Origin: Anaerolineales bacterium
GTDB lineage: Bacteria; Chloroflexota; Anaerolineae; JAAEKA01
DNA: 64,000 nt
Direction of reading: 5' to 3'
Assembly (NCBI GenBank): GCA_020634615.1
Contig: JACKBI010000013.1
Span: forward strand, 138,786 to 202,785
A program made the position numbers and the translations under genes. The notes under the pieces are model-generated. The model was not told the DNA's origin and made no database searches. It was given only the letters and a program-made list of their open reading frames with translations. Positions 24,648 to 33,565 of this stretch are shown here, piece by piece (positions within the stretch are counted from its first letter, which is position 1; each line of letters starts with the position of its first letter).

Positions 24648-24851
24648 ATGCCCAAAATCAAGACTCATAAATCAACGGCAAAGCGCTTCAGATATTCCGG
24701 TACTGGAAAACTAATGTGTATGCGTCAGGGAAAGGGCCACCTGCGTCGCAAGAAGGCGCCCAAGGTAAAGGCCACCTATAGTTCCGCGCACGTCATCGAT
24801 CAAACCGCTGCACGTCGGCGTGTGAAGAAGCTGGCTCCTACCCTGGAATAG
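24648..24851 (+). CDS. rpmI: 50S ribosomal protein L35
   Basis: 67 aa with the L35 pattern KIKTHKSTAKRFRYSGTGKL and RRKKAPK, highly basic, of normal length. GAGGAG lies upstream of the ATG. It is the middle gene of infC-rpmI-rplT, 115 bp after infC. Confidence 0.97.
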   Translation: MPKIKTHKSTAKRFRYSGTGKLMCMRQGKGHLRRKKAPKVKATYSSAHVIDQTAARRRVKKLAPTLE

Positions 24852-24880
24852 CGGCATCCACAAACAAGAGGCACTAAAAA

Positions 24881-25234
24881 ATGACCAGAGTAAAACGCGG
24901 CGTAACGGCTCGCAACCGCCATCGCAAAGTTCTCAAACTGACACGCGGCCAAAAAGGTTCCAAGCATCTGCTGTTCCGGCGCGCCAACGAGGCGATGTTG
25001 AAGTCGCTGTGGTATTCGCACCGCGATCGTCGCAACCGCAAGCGCGATTTTCGTCGCCTGTGGATCGCGCGCATCAACGCAGCATCACGCCAGAATAACC
25101 TGTCCTACAGCCGCCTCGTGCATGGCTTGAAGGTTGCCAATGTCGAGATCGATCGCAAAGTCCTGGCCGACATCGCCGTATATGATGCTGCCACCTTCAC
25201 GCAGATCGCTGACATGGCGCGCAACGCTGCCTGA
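24881..25234 (+). CDS. rplT: 50S ribosomal protein L20
   Basis: 117 aa, the usual length. MTRVKRGVTARNRHRKVLKL and the RDRRNRKRDFRRLWIARINAA region are diagnostic. L20 binds 23S rRNA early in assembly and can repress its own operon in many bacteria. It is followed by an intrinsic terminator. Confidence 0.97.
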   Translation: MTRVKRGVTARNRHRKVLKLTRGQKGSKHLLFRRANEAMLKSLWYSHRDRRNRKRDFRRLWIARINAASRQNNLSYSRLVHGLKVANVEIDRKVLADIAVYDAATFTQIADMARNAA

Positions 25235-25263
25235 ACCCATTGCAAAGCAAAGCCGATCGCAGA

Positions 25264-25303
25264 CTGCGCCGGGTCTCTCGTAAAAGGCCCGGCGCAGTTT
25301 TTT
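25264..25303 (+). terminator. intrinsic terminator after rplT
   Basis: CTGCGCCGGG (25264-25273) pairs with CCCGGCGCAG (25288-25297), followed by six T. Confidence 0.92.
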
Positions 25304-25457
25304 CGCGCCTAATCTTGTTGCGTAATCTCTGGTAATGATGTAAACTCAGGTCACAGGATTTATCTTATTGTTGGTTTCGGATCCGTCTTGAAGGGTTGCA
25401 CTCAGTCGCCTGAGGCACAGGTCGGGGGATAATCTACACAGGAGGTAGACACAGCAT

Positions 25458-26531
25458 ATGACGGCCGATCGTATTTTCCGTGTTATTTTATTCGTTATCT
25501 TTGGACTTGTTGGCTGGTATGTTGGTACACTGATCGCTGGCTCCACCGAACTGACGATCAACACGCTGAAATGGGCGGTGCCTGCGGCACTCATCTTTGC
25601 GGTCATTGGCGCAATCGTAGCTCCTTATCTCACCACCAAGCCGGCGCGTTCGGTACGCCGGACGATCCGCCAACTTCCCGTGCAGCAGTTGGTCGCCGGG
25701 GCAATCGGGCTGGTCATCGGGTTGGTTATCGCCGCGTTGCTGGCCCTGCCGCTTTCCAAGTTGCCGGCTCCCTTCGGCAATCTCCTCCCGGCCATTGGTG
25801 CGGTCGTTTTTGGCTATCTTGGCATCACTGCCATGGTGCTGCGCGCTGATGACATCACCAATCTGGTGGGTGGACGTTTTCGGCCGCGGGAAAATGAGAC
25901 CGCTGGTGAGACGGAGCCGGAGACGGAGCCGTTGTCTGTGCTGCTGGACAGCAGTGTCATCATCGATGGCCGTATCGCAGACATCAGCCAGACCGGCTTT
26001 ATTCAGGGGCCCATGCTGATTCCCCGATTCGTCCTCAATGAAGTGCAGTATATCGCCGACTCGTCCGATGCATTGCGGCGCAACCGCGGCCGCCGCGGGC
26101 TGGACATGCTCGCAAAGCTCCAGCGCGACTCGCTGGTGCCAGTTGTCATAACCGATATGGATGTCAAAAACGTCCGCCAGGTAGATGACAAGCTGGTCCA
26201 GCTTGCCAAGCAGCTCAACTGTCCGGTGATCACCAACGACTTCAATCTCAACCAGGTCGCGCAGCTTCAGGGTGTGAAAATCCTGAACATCAATGCGCTG
26301 GCCAACGCCGTCAAGGTGCTGGTGCTGCCCGGCGAGTCGATCACTGTGCGCGTCATCGATGAGGGCAAGGAATACGGCCAGGGCGTTGGCTATCTGGACG
26401 ACGGCACTATGGTGGTGGTGGAAAATGGCCATCGCTACATCGACCAGGAAATCGATGTGCAGGTCACCAAGGTGCTTCAAACAAGCGCTGGCCGGATGAT
26501 TTTCGGCGCGCCGATGAATAACGGCAACTAA
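25458..26531 (+). CDS. PIN/TRAM domain membrane protein (YacL-like)
   Basis: A 357-aa protein. Four N-terminal membrane spans occupy residues 6-130. A PIN ribonuclease-like domain starts at LLDSSVIIDGRIADI (about 160), with further conserved acidic residues in NEVQYIADSSDALRRNRGRRGLDML and TNDFNLNQVA. A TRAM domain follows (about 285-345, GESITVRVIDEGKEYGQGVGYL). This is the architecture of B. subtilis YacL and many Gram-positive homologues, whose exact role is unknown; RNA cleavage at the membrane is inferred. Three bases separate it from cysS. Confidence 0.92.
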   Translation: MTADRIFRVILFVIFGLVGWYVGTLIAGSTELTINTLKWAVPAALIFAVIGAIVAPYLTTKPARSVRRTIRQLPVQQLVAGAIGLVIGLVIAALLALPLSKLPAPFGNLLPAIGAVVFGYLGITAMVLRADDITNLVGGRFRPRENETAGETEPETEPLSVLLDSSVIIDGRIADISQTGFIQGPMLIPRFVLNEVQYIADSSDALRRNRGRRGLDMLAKLQRDSLVPVVITDMDVKNVRQVDDKLVQLAKQLNCPVITNDFNLNQVAQLQGVKILNINALANAVKVLVLPGESITVRVIDEGKEYGQGVGYLDDGTMVVVENGHRYIDQEIDVQVTKVLQTSAGRMIFGAPMNNGN

Positions 26532-26534
26532 TTT

Positions 26535-27926
26535 ATGACAATTCAGGTCTACAACACCCTGACTCGACGCAAAGAGCCTTTCGAGACGGTCGAGCCGGGC
26601 AAGGTGCGCATGTATGTCTGCGGACCGACGGTCTATGACAAGGCGCACATCGGTCATGCGATGTCGGCCATCGTGTTCGACGTGGTTCGCCGGTACCTGG
26701 AATACAAGGGGTACCAGGTTGATCACGTCATGAATTTTACCGATGTCGATGACAAGATCATCAGGCGTTCTATCGAGGCGGGCGACGATCCCTTTGCTAT
26801 CGCCAATCGTTATATCGGTGAGTTCAAGCGTCACATCGCTGAACTGGGCATCCTGCCCGCCACCAACTACCCACAAGTATCTGAGACCATCGACGAAATC
26901 GTGGAGATGGTGCAAGGGTTGCAGGAGTCGCGCTACGCCTACACCATGGACGGCGACGTCTATTTCCGGGTGCGCCATGACGACGACTACGGCAAGCTCA
27001 GCCGGCGCAAGCTGGATGAGGCCATGGCCGGCACGCGCGTCGAGTCTGATGAGACCAAGGAAGACGTCAACGATTTCGCACTGTGGAAGTCGCAGAAGCC
27101 GGGCGAGCCAGCCTGGCCCAGCCCCTGGGGACCTGGTCGACCAGGTTGGCATATCGAATGCTCAGCCATGGCCCTCAAGCATCTCGGTGAGGAGATCGAC
27201 ATTCATGGCGGCGGCAACGATCTGGTCTTTCCGCATCATGAGAACGAGATTGCCCAGACTGAGAGCTACACCGGCCGCCCCTTTGCCCGCTTCTGGATGC
27301 ACAACGGCATGTTGCAGCTCAAGGGCGAGAAGATGTCCAAGAGCCTCGGCAATCTGGTGACGATAGACGATTTCCTGGCCCAGCACGAGGCCAGCGTTCT
27401 GCGGCTGCTTATCCTCTCCTCGCATTACCGCAAGCCGCTGGCATACAACGACACGGTGGTCGAGGACAATGCGCGCGCACTGGCGCGTTTGCGGGGCGCC
27501 TTGCGGCCCGCGGTTGGCGCCATCACATCGGGCGGCGCTGTCGACAGCCTGCTCGCGGCGGCCGAGCAAACGCGGCGCGGGTTCGAAGAAGCGATGGACG
27601 ACGACTTCAACACTGCCGGCGCGCTGGGCTGCCTCTTCGAGTTGGTCACCGAGATCAACCGGGCGCGCGACGCGGGTGTGGCGGCTGAACCTCTGGCGGC
27701 GGCGCAGGACGTGCTGGCGGAGTTGGCCGGCATTCTGGGGCTGCAACTGAGCAGCGAGGCAACCGGCGCCGAAGCCGCGCCGTTCATCGACCTGTTGCTG
27801 GAAATGCGCAGCAAGCTGCGGGCGGCCAAACAGTTCGCCCTGGCCGATGAGATACGCAACCGCCTGACCGACCTGGGCGTAATGGTCGAAGACACACGCG
27901 AAGGAAGCACCTGGCGGATTCAGTGA
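26535..27926 (+). CDS. cysS: cysteinyl-tRNA synthetase
   Basis: A 463-aa class I synthetase. Zinc ligands include Cys in MYVCGPTVYD, Cys in HIECSAM and His/Glu in PHHENEIAQ. The HIGH motif is in KAHIGHAMS and the KMSKS loop in GEKMSKSLGN. The C-terminal DALR-like helical part reads RRGFEEAMDDDFNTAGALG. Length is normal. It probably shares a transcript with the PIN/TRAM gene upstream and rlmB-glyA downstream, as cysS-rlmB order is common. Confidence 0.97.
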   Translation: MTIQVYNTLTRRKEPFETVEPGKVRMYVCGPTVYDKAHIGHAMSAIVFDVVRRYLEYKGYQVDHVMNFTDVDDKIIRRSIEAGDDPFAIANRYIGEFKRHIAELGILPATNYPQVSETIDEIVEMVQGLQESRYAYTMDGDVYFRVRHDDDYGKLSRRKLDEAMAGTRVESDETKEDVNDFALWKSQKPGEPAWPSPWGPGRPGWHIECSAMALKHLGEEIDIHGGGNDLVFPHHENEIAQTESYTGRPFARFWMHNGMLQLKGEKMSKSLGNLVTIDDFLAQHEASVLRLLILSSHYRKPLAYNDTVVEDNARALARLRGALRPAVGAITSGGAVDSLLAAAEQTRRGFEEAMDDDFNTAGALGCLFELVTEINRARDAGVAAEPLAAAQDVLAELAGILGLQLSSEATGAEAAPFIDLLLEMRSKLRAAKQFALADEIRNRLTDLGVMVEDTREGSTWRIQ

Positions 27927-27997
27927 CCAGTGATCAGTTGTCGGAGTTCCGCTGTTGACCTCTGATTACTGATTACTGTTCACCGATCACCGCACCC
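27924..27997. repeat. degenerate heptanucleotide repeat (TGATTAC/CGATCAC)
   Basis: Starting at the cysS stop codon the gap is built of 7-base units: TGACCAG, TGATCAG, then after some drift TGACCTC, TGATTAC, TGATTAC, TGTTCAC, CGATCAC. The same unit recurs inside dnaE at 39917-39993. Confidence 0.7.
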
Positions 27998-28001
27998 ACC
28001 C

Positions 28002-28784
28002 ATGGCACCCATCGATATTCTCTACGGCCGGCAAGCTGTCCACGAAGCATTGCGGGCGCGCCGGCGTCACTTTTACTCACTCAGCCTTGCATCCGGGGTA
28101 AAACAGATCGGCATTGTCGCCGATATCCAAACCCTGGCGCGCGAGGTCAAATGTCGCGTCCAGCAGGTGGACCGCGCGCAGTTTGACAAGATGCTGCCCG
28201 GCGCCAACCATCAGGGTGTTGCGCTGGAAAGCAGCCCGTATCCTTATTCCAATCTTGGCGAAGTGTTCGCCCACGCCCGCAGCCAGGACGAGCCGCCTTT
28301 CTTGCTGCTTCTGGATCACCTGGAAGACCCGCAGAACGTCGGTACCCTCCTGCGGACAGCGGAGGCAGTGGGCGTTCACGGCGTTTTCCTGCCCGACCGG
28401 CGGGCTGTCGGCATCACGCCGGCGGTATCGAACAGTTCAGCCGGCGCGGTGGAGCATCTGCGCGTCGTCCATGTCACCAACATTGCGCGTACATTGGCGG
28501 ACTTCAAGCAGCGCGGCGTCTGGGTGGCCGGACTCGACAACCAGCCTGAAGCAAAAGATCTGTTACAAAGCGATTTCACCGGTAAGTTAGCACTTGTCAT
28601 CGGCGCAGAAAGCAGCGGTCTCAGCCGGCTGACCCGCGAGACCTGTGACTGGCTGGTGCGCATCCCGTTGTCGGGCAAGATCGAATCGCTCAACGCGTCG
28701 GTGGCCGGCTCAGCCGCGCTCATCGTCGCAAACAGCGCCCGCAAAGCGGGCAAACAAGAGAAAAACCAGGAGGCATTCCAATGA
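28002..28784 (+). CDS. rlmB: 23S rRNA 2'-O-methyltransferase RlmB (SpoU family)
   Basis: 260 aa. An N-terminal RNA-binding domain (ILYGRQAVHEALRA) is followed by the SPOUT knotted domain with motif 1 DHLEDPQNVGTLLRTAEAVG, motif 2 LALVIGAESSGLSR and motif 3 RIPLSGKIESLNASVAGSAAL. It methylates a ribose in the peptidyl-transferase region (G2251 in E. coli) or a related site. The last four bases overlap the glyA start (ATGA), showing coupling. No obvious ribosome site precedes the ATG at 28002. Confidence 0.92.
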   Translation: MAPIDILYGRQAVHEALRARRRHFYSLSLASGVKQIGIVADIQTLAREVKCRVQQVDRAQFDKMLPGANHQGVALESSPYPYSNLGEVFAHARSQDEPPFLLLLDHLEDPQNVGTLLRTAEAVGVHGVFLPDRRAVGITPAVSNSSAGAVEHLRVVHVTNIARTLADFKQRGVWVAGLDNQPEAKDLLQSDFTGKLALVIGAESSGLSRLTRETCDWLVRIPLSGKIESLNASVAGSAALIVANSARKAGKQEKNQEAFQ

Positions 28785-30082
28785 CCGTTGTTCTTGACCA
28801 AGCCGTCGCCGAGCAGGCGCCGCATTGGGACATGTTGCCTGATCCGCGCCGCGATCTGCATGCGCAGGATCCTGAGCTATTCAGCGCCATTGAGCAGGAA
28901 TGGCTGCGTCAGCAGACCGGCATCGAGTTGATTGCGTCCGAGAATTATGTCAGTCCAGCCGTGCTCGCGGCCCTTGGTTCCGTGCTGACCAACAAGTATG
29001 CCGAGGGGTATCCTGGCAAGCGCTACTACGGCGGCTGCGAATTCGTCGACATCGCCGAAGAACTCGCCATCAAGCGAGTCAAACAGCTCTTCGACGCCGA
29101 GCACGCCAACGTCCAGCCGCACTCTGGCGCGCAAGCCAACTCTGCCGCCTACCTGGCGTTGATCCAGCCGGGCGACACCGTGCTGGCGCTGAAGCTGGCC
29201 CACGGTGGCCACCTGACACATGGCGCAGCGTTCAACTCCAGTGGTAAGTTCTACAACTTCGTGCAGTACGGCGTTCACCCCGAAACAGAGTGCATCGACT
29301 ACGATGAACTGGCCGCGCTGGCAGACGAGCACAAACCAAAGTTGATTGTCGCCGGCGCCAGCGCCTATCCCCGCTGGTTCGACTTCCCGCGGCTGCGCCA
29401 GATTGCCGACTCGGTGGGCGCTCGCCTGATGATGGACATGGCGCACATTGCCGGCCTTGTCGCGGCCGATCTGCATCCCGATCCGATTCCCTACTGCGAT
29501 GTGGTCACCAGCACGACCCACAAAACGCTGCGCGGCCCGCGCGGTGGGCTGATTCTGAGTACGGAAGAGCTGGCTAAGAAGGTCGATAGCGCGGTGTTCC
29601 CCGGTACCCAGGGTGGCCCGCTGATGCATGCCATCGCTGCCAAGGCGGTCGCCTTCGGCGAAGCCTTGCAGCCCGAGTTCCGGGCCTACAGCCAGCGCGT
29701 GCTGGACAACGCGAAAGCGCTGGCGGCTGCGTTGGAGGATGAAGGGTTGCGACTTGTCAGCGGCGGCACAGACAATCACCTGATGCTGGTGGACCTGCGT
29801 CCCGTGGGCGCGACGGGCAAAGCGGCCGAGAAAGCGCTGGACAACGCTGGCATTCACACCAACAAGAACATGATCCCGTACGACCCGGAGAAACCGACTA
29901 TTTCCAGCGGCATCCGGCTGGGCACACCCGCAGTCACCACGCGAGGATTCGGTGTGGGCGAGATGCGCCAGATCGCCGGATGGATCGGTGAGATCGTGCG
30001 CGACACCGACAACGAGGCGTTGCAGGCACGCGTTCATGGCGAGGTGCGGGCGCTTTGCAGCCGCTTCCCGGTGCCCGCGTAA
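28781..30082 (+). CDS. glyA: serine hydroxymethyltransferase
   Basis: A 433-aa PLP enzyme. LIASENYVSPAVL, the ANVQPHSGAQANSAAYLAL segment and the PLP lysine in TSTTHKTLRGPRGG are all present, followed by RLGTPAVTTRGFG. It interconverts serine and glycine, producing 5,10-methylene-THF. GGAGG precedes the start inside the end of rlmB. The folate link fits the pabB-pabC fusion just downstream. Confidence 0.97.
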   Translation: MTVVLDQAVAEQAPHWDMLPDPRRDLHAQDPELFSAIEQEWLRQQTGIELIASENYVSPAVLAALGSVLTNKYAEGYPGKRYYGGCEFVDIAEELAIKRVKQLFDAEHANVQPHSGAQANSAAYLALIQPGDTVLALKLAHGGHLTHGAAFNSSGKFYNFVQYGVHPETECIDYDELAALADEHKPKLIVAGASAYPRWFDFPRLRQIADSVGARLMMDMAHIAGLVAADLHPDPIPYCDVVTSTTHKTLRGPRGGLILSTEELAKKVDSAVFPGTQGGPLMHAIAAKAVAFGEALQPEFRAYSQRVLDNAKALAAALEDEGLRLVSGGTDNHLMLVDLRPVGATGKAAEKALDNAGIHTNKNMIPYDPEKPTISSGIRLGTPAVTTRGFGVGEMRQIAGWIGEIVRDTDNEALQARVHGEVRALCSRFPVPA

Positions 30083-30195
30083 TTGCTGCCTTCCTCTGTG
30101 TACGCTTCCATCGGTGAGTGACCCGATCTCGTTGCACACGCTCCGCTGATGGAGAAACCACAGCAGGCTTGCAGCTGCTCTACCAGCTAATCTAC

Positions 30196-30220
30196 AGACC
30201 CCAGGAAACCCCTGGGGTCT
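30196..30220 (+). terminator. hairpin between glyA and pabB-pabC
   Basis: AGACCCCAGG (30196-30205) and CCTGGGGTCT (30211-30220) form a perfect 10-bp stem with a 5-nt loop, followed by TGTCTTCCTC. It could end glyA transcription. Its end is only 17 nt before the next start codon, so an effect on translation is also possible. Confidence 0.6.
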
Positions 30221-30237
30221 TGTCTTCCTCGAACTAC

Positions 30238-32025
30238 ATGAAATCCGTTCTTTCAGCCACAGCCGTGGACAGCGCGCAGCCGGGCCTTGCTGTCGTCCAG
30301 GTCGACGACGGCAAGCGCTGGTTGCGGTTCAGCGAGCCGGTCGAGGTAATCCGGGCTCTTGACGCGGGGGAGGTACGTGAGTGTCTGGAGGCAGTTAGCA
30401 GCGCCGTCGAGCGGCAGCGACTGCACGCGGCTGGCTTCATCGCCTACGAGGCCGCGCCAGCATTCGATGCTGCGATGCCCGGTCGATCCACCGGTGACCT
30501 GCCGCTGCTATGGTTCGGACTCTATCGTGTGGCTGAAGAGGTACGGCCGGAGACGGTGTTTCCCCCGGCTTGGGACCACGCGAACGCTCCAACGCTGCGC
30601 TGGCAGCCTGGCATTGGTCGGGAGGCGTACGATGCCAGCGTTCATGCCATCAAAGACGCCATTGCCAGCGGCGACACATACCAGGTCAATTTTACTTTTC
30701 CATTGCACGCCCGCTTTGATGGTGATCCGCAGGCGCTTTTTGAACGGATGGTGCGCACTCAGCGGTGTCGCTATGCTGCATACATTGACATCGGGCAGCA
30801 TGTTGTCTGCTCCGCGTCGCCTGAACTGTTCTGGCAATTGGATGGCGAACGGTTGCACTCGCTGCCGATGAAAGGCACTGCGGCCCGCGGCCGTACCTTG
30901 GGCGAGGACGAGACGCAGCGGGAGTGGCTGCGCACCTCGCTGAAAAATCAGGCTGAAAACGTGATGATCGTCGATATGGTGCGCAACGACATGGGGCGGA
31001 TCGCTCGCTATGGCACGGTTCATGTTCCGGCGCTGTTTGAAATCGAACGCTATCCGACGGTCTGGCAGATGATCTCGCGGGTGGCGTGCGAGACCGACGC
31101 ATCGATCCGGGAGATCATGGCGGCGCTGTTTCCGTGTGCGTCGATCACCGGTGCGCCCAAGGTGCGGACGATGGAGATAATCAACGACCTGGAAACACAG
31201 CCGCGCGGCGTGTACACTGGATGCATCGGTGTGCTGTCGCCTGATCGGCAGGGCCAATTCAACGTCGCCATTCGCACCGTTGTGGTAGATCGCAAGCGCC
31301 GGACCGCGACCTACGGAGTCGGTGGCGGCGTAGTTTGGGACTCGCTGACCGAAGCCGAATACGACGAGGCACTGCTCAAGGCGCAGGTGCTGACACGCCC
31401 GCGGCCCGCTTTTGAATTGCTGGAGACCCTGCGTTGGACGCCGGATGAAGGTTATTATCTCCTGGAGCGGCACCTGCAACGGCTGGCCGAGTCCGCGGCA
31501 TACTTCGATGTGATGGTGGACAAGGAAAACGCGGCGGCGCAGCTCGCTGCGCTGGCGGCTACCTTTGGCGGTTCGCCGCAGCGGGTGCGGCTTCTCGCGG
31601 CACAGTCAGGCACGCTGCGCTGTGAAGCGTCTCCATTGACCTGGCCCGTTGAAGCGCGCGAGCTGCGCATCGGATTGTCGCAGACGCCGGTAGACTCGAG
31701 TGACCCGTTCCTCTTCCACAAGACCACCCACCGCGCTGTTTACGAGCAAGCGCGCCGGCAACGGCCCGACTGCGACGACGTGTTGCTGTGGAACGAGCAC
31801 GGCGAATTGACGGAGTCGACCATCGCCAACGTCGTCGTTGAACGCGACGGCGAGCTTGTGACTCCGCCGTTGGATAGCGGATTGTTGGCGGGCACATTGC
31901 GGGCCGAACTGCTGGCGCAGGGCGTCATTCGCGAGGCGCCGCTGGCTGCCAGTGATCTCCACCCTGGTCAATGGGTGTGGCTGATCAACTCAGTGCGCGG
32001 CTGGCGCATTGGCCGACTGTGTTGA
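30238..32025 (+). CDS. pabB-pabC: aminodeoxychorismate synthase I / aminodeoxychorismate lyase fusion
   Basis: A 595-aa protein. Residues to about 375 are PabB: SGDTYQVNFTFPLHARF, PMKGTAARG, IVDMVRNDMGRIARYG and SITGAPKVRTMEI, which bind chorismate and Mg. The remainder is a PabC-like PLP lyase: LLERHLQRLAESAAYF, the lysine in FLFHKTTHRAVYEQA, LTESTIANVVVERDG and DSGLLAGTLRAELL. Together they convert chorismate and ammonia or glutamine amide to 4-aminobenzoate for folate. The glutaminase PabA is not in the window. The ATG at 30238 is chosen because similarity begins there. Confidence 0.92.
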   Translation: MKSVLSATAVDSAQPGLAVVQVDDGKRWLRFSEPVEVIRALDAGEVRECLEAVSSAVERQRLHAAGFIAYEAAPAFDAAMPGRSTGDLPLLWFGLYRVAEEVRPETVFPPAWDHANAPTLRWQPGIGREAYDASVHAIKDAIASGDTYQVNFTFPLHARFDGDPQALFERMVRTQRCRYAAYIDIGQHVVCSASPELFWQLDGERLHSLPMKGTAARGRTLGEDETQREWLRTSLKNQAENVMIVDMVRNDMGRIARYGTVHVPALFEIERYPTVWQMISRVACETDASIREIMAALFPCASITGAPKVRTMEIINDLETQPRGVYTGCIGVLSPDRQGQFNVAIRTVVVDRKRRTATYGVGGGVVWDSLTEAEYDEALLKAQVLTRPRPAFELLETLRWTPDEGYYLLERHLQRLAESAAYFDVMVDKENAAAQLAALAATFGGSPQRVRLLAAQSGTLRCEASPLTWPVEARELRIGLSQTPVDSSDPFLFHKTTHRAVYEQARRQRPDCDDVLLWNEHGELTESTIANVVVERDGELVTPPLDSGLLAGTLRAELLAQGVIREAPLAASDLHPGQWVWLINSVRGWRIGRLC

Positions 32026-32506
32026 TATTACACCCCGTGGAGTGAGCATCCGGGCTTGAAATAGCGCCTCGCTCTTCGCTCGGGCCGGTCTGCGACCGTG
32101 CCCCGCTGATTTATGCGAACGGCTGTAATCCGTCCGCGGCGGCTCGGTCGGAGACCGGCCGCAACCGGCCGCAATAACTGGCGGGGCCGGCTGCACCGCT
32201 TGGGCGACTGAACGCAAGACTGCTCTTGTCACGAATCTAACGAATCGGTGGAACCGGGGAAACAAGTCATGCCTGCTATGCCCCCGACTTGAATCTTGTA
32301 GGGAATTCTCGCACTGACCGTATCACTAACGATGAAATTGCGTCTAACCTATTAGGACGTGCCTCCCGCTTTGCCCCTCGCTGCCGCTCCCTGTAAAGCG
32401 TTGCGCAGGTTGTGTCTTGCGACGGGCAACGCCACTCGACCGACCCGCTGTGTAACATCTAACTGATTGACGGGCAGCGCATCGCTCGCCCAAAACGGAA
32501 GCACCG
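32026..32506. other. 481-bp gap with repeats and no gene
   Basis: No credible gene or tRNA is visible. It holds the inverted repeat at 32083-32160 and G+C-rich tracts with repeated GCAACCGGCCGC-like words. A promoter for the gene at 32507 cannot be picked out with confidence. Confidence 0.6.
32083..32160. repeat. inverted repeat, GGCCGGTCTGCGACCG family, copy 1
   Basis: GGCCGGTCTGCGACCG (32083-32098) pairs with CGGTCGGAGACCGGCC (32145-32160) with a single mismatch and a 46-nt centre. A second copy of the same arm sequence lies at 42589-42643. Confidence 0.75.
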
Positions 32507-33535
32507 ATGTACTTCGACAATATCAGCGTACGCTCCAGCCTGCTTTTGATCGGTATCGTTGTCGTTCTGGCGGGCGCGGTTGGTTTTGTGTTGCCGATGC
32601 TGAGTTCAAGTCCGCCCGCCGGTGCAAGTGCCGTAGTCGAAGACTGGTCGCCGCCCGCTCCGACCGCCACGGCACAGTCACGGCAGACAGCGCTGGCATC
32701 CCCGTCGGCGCCACTATCCGCCAACTCCGGTTCCAAGGTGGCCTTCATCGCTTTGGATACGGCCACGCCCGCTGTGGTTGTTCGTGCAACTCGCCTGCCA
32801 TCGCCGCAGTTATCGCCGCCGCAACCTGCACGTATGCAAGCTGACGCGGACGAAGTGGTGGCCGACTCGCCGCCAGCGTTGGTGGCGGCCCCTGCTGTGA
32901 TTGAAGTGCCGGATTGGGAGATGAAGAAAGGCGTGCAAACCGCTCCTGACGCTGGCGTCGCGCTCTTTGCCACGGTAAGTGCAAATCGTCCGGTCAGTTT
33001 GGCCGCACCTGTTCCGCCGGCGCGCGTTCCCGACGCGGCGCTGGGAGTCGTTTCCGCGGCGCCGGGGCAGACCAGGGAGGCTGCCGATTTGCTGACAGCG
33101 ACTGCTGCTGGCCCGCTAGCCAGTGCGGTTCAAATCCGCGCTACCGTGCCGCCAACCCAAACGAGCAAACCGGCAGCGCAGACTCTTCCATCGCGCGAGG
33201 TTGCCCCACCGCAACTGGTCAATCCCCAGGCAGACGCGCGCCTGTCAGGCATGGTGACTTTCGAATGGAGTCCGGTCGTTGACCTGGCACGTGGATTGGA
33301 CTATGAGATCGTCGTGTGGACGCCTGGTCAGGATCCCGGCCAGGCGCGCGGCATCGCGCCCGCGACGGTCCAGACGTCGCAGCAGGTCAATCTCAACCCC
33401 TTGTTCGCGAGCGGGCAGTTTCAGTCCGGCAACCTTTACTGGACCGTCCTGGTGGTCCAGCGTGATCCGTATCTTCGACTCACCGCACCGGGAGCAGGTG
33501 AAGCCCGCTATCTTGTTCTCAGTAACAGCGGTTGA
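32507..33535 (+). CDS. membrane-anchored proline/alanine-rich protein of unknown function
   Basis: A 342-aa protein. One N-terminal membrane span (SLLLIGIVVVLAGAVGFVLPML, residues 10-32) is followed by a long Pro/Ala/Thr/Ser-rich stretch (about 33-240), probably disordered and outside the membrane. A compact C-terminal domain of about 100 residues begins PPQLVNPQADARLSG and contains TFEWSPVVDLARGLDYEIVVW, LNPLFASGQFQSGNLYWTVLVVQRDP. That pattern resembles fibronectin-type beta-sandwich domains found in Chloroflexota surface proteins. No family is recognised. It is convergent with the SAHH-like gene, 30 bp away. Confidence 0.7.
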   Translation: MYFDNISVRSSLLLIGIVVVLAGAVGFVLPMLSSSPPAGASAVVEDWSPPAPTATAQSRQTALASPSAPLSANSGSKVAFIALDTATPAVVVRATRLPSPQLSPPQPARMQADADEVVADSPPALVAAPAVIEVPDWEMKKGVQTAPDAGVALFATVSANRPVSLAAPVPPARVPDAALGVVSAAPGQTREAADLLTATAAGPLASAVQIRATVPPTQTSKPAAQTLPSREVAPPQLVNPQADARLSGMVTFEWSPVVDLARGLDYEIVVWTPGQDPGQARGIAPATVQTSQQVNLNPLFASGQFQSGNLYWTVLVVQRDPYLRLTAPGAGEARYLVLSNSG

Positions 33536-33565
33536 GTCAACTCCGGCACTATTGCCATTTAGCGC

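Noticed and set aside
25488..27152. Long minus-strand open frame of 554 codons opposite the PIN/TRAM and cysS genes.
   Set aside because: It spans two unmistakable plus-strand genes, its translation has low-complexity His/Asp/Gln-rich composition and no recognisable domain; it is a G+C-driven shadow.
27924..27997. Heptamer repeat considered as a CRISPR-like array.
   Set aside because: Units are contiguous 7-mers with no spacers; no cas genes are in the window.
28877..30139. Minus-strand open frame of 420 codons opposite glyA.
   Set aside because: Antisense shadow of a conserved PLP enzyme; no ribosome site or known motif.
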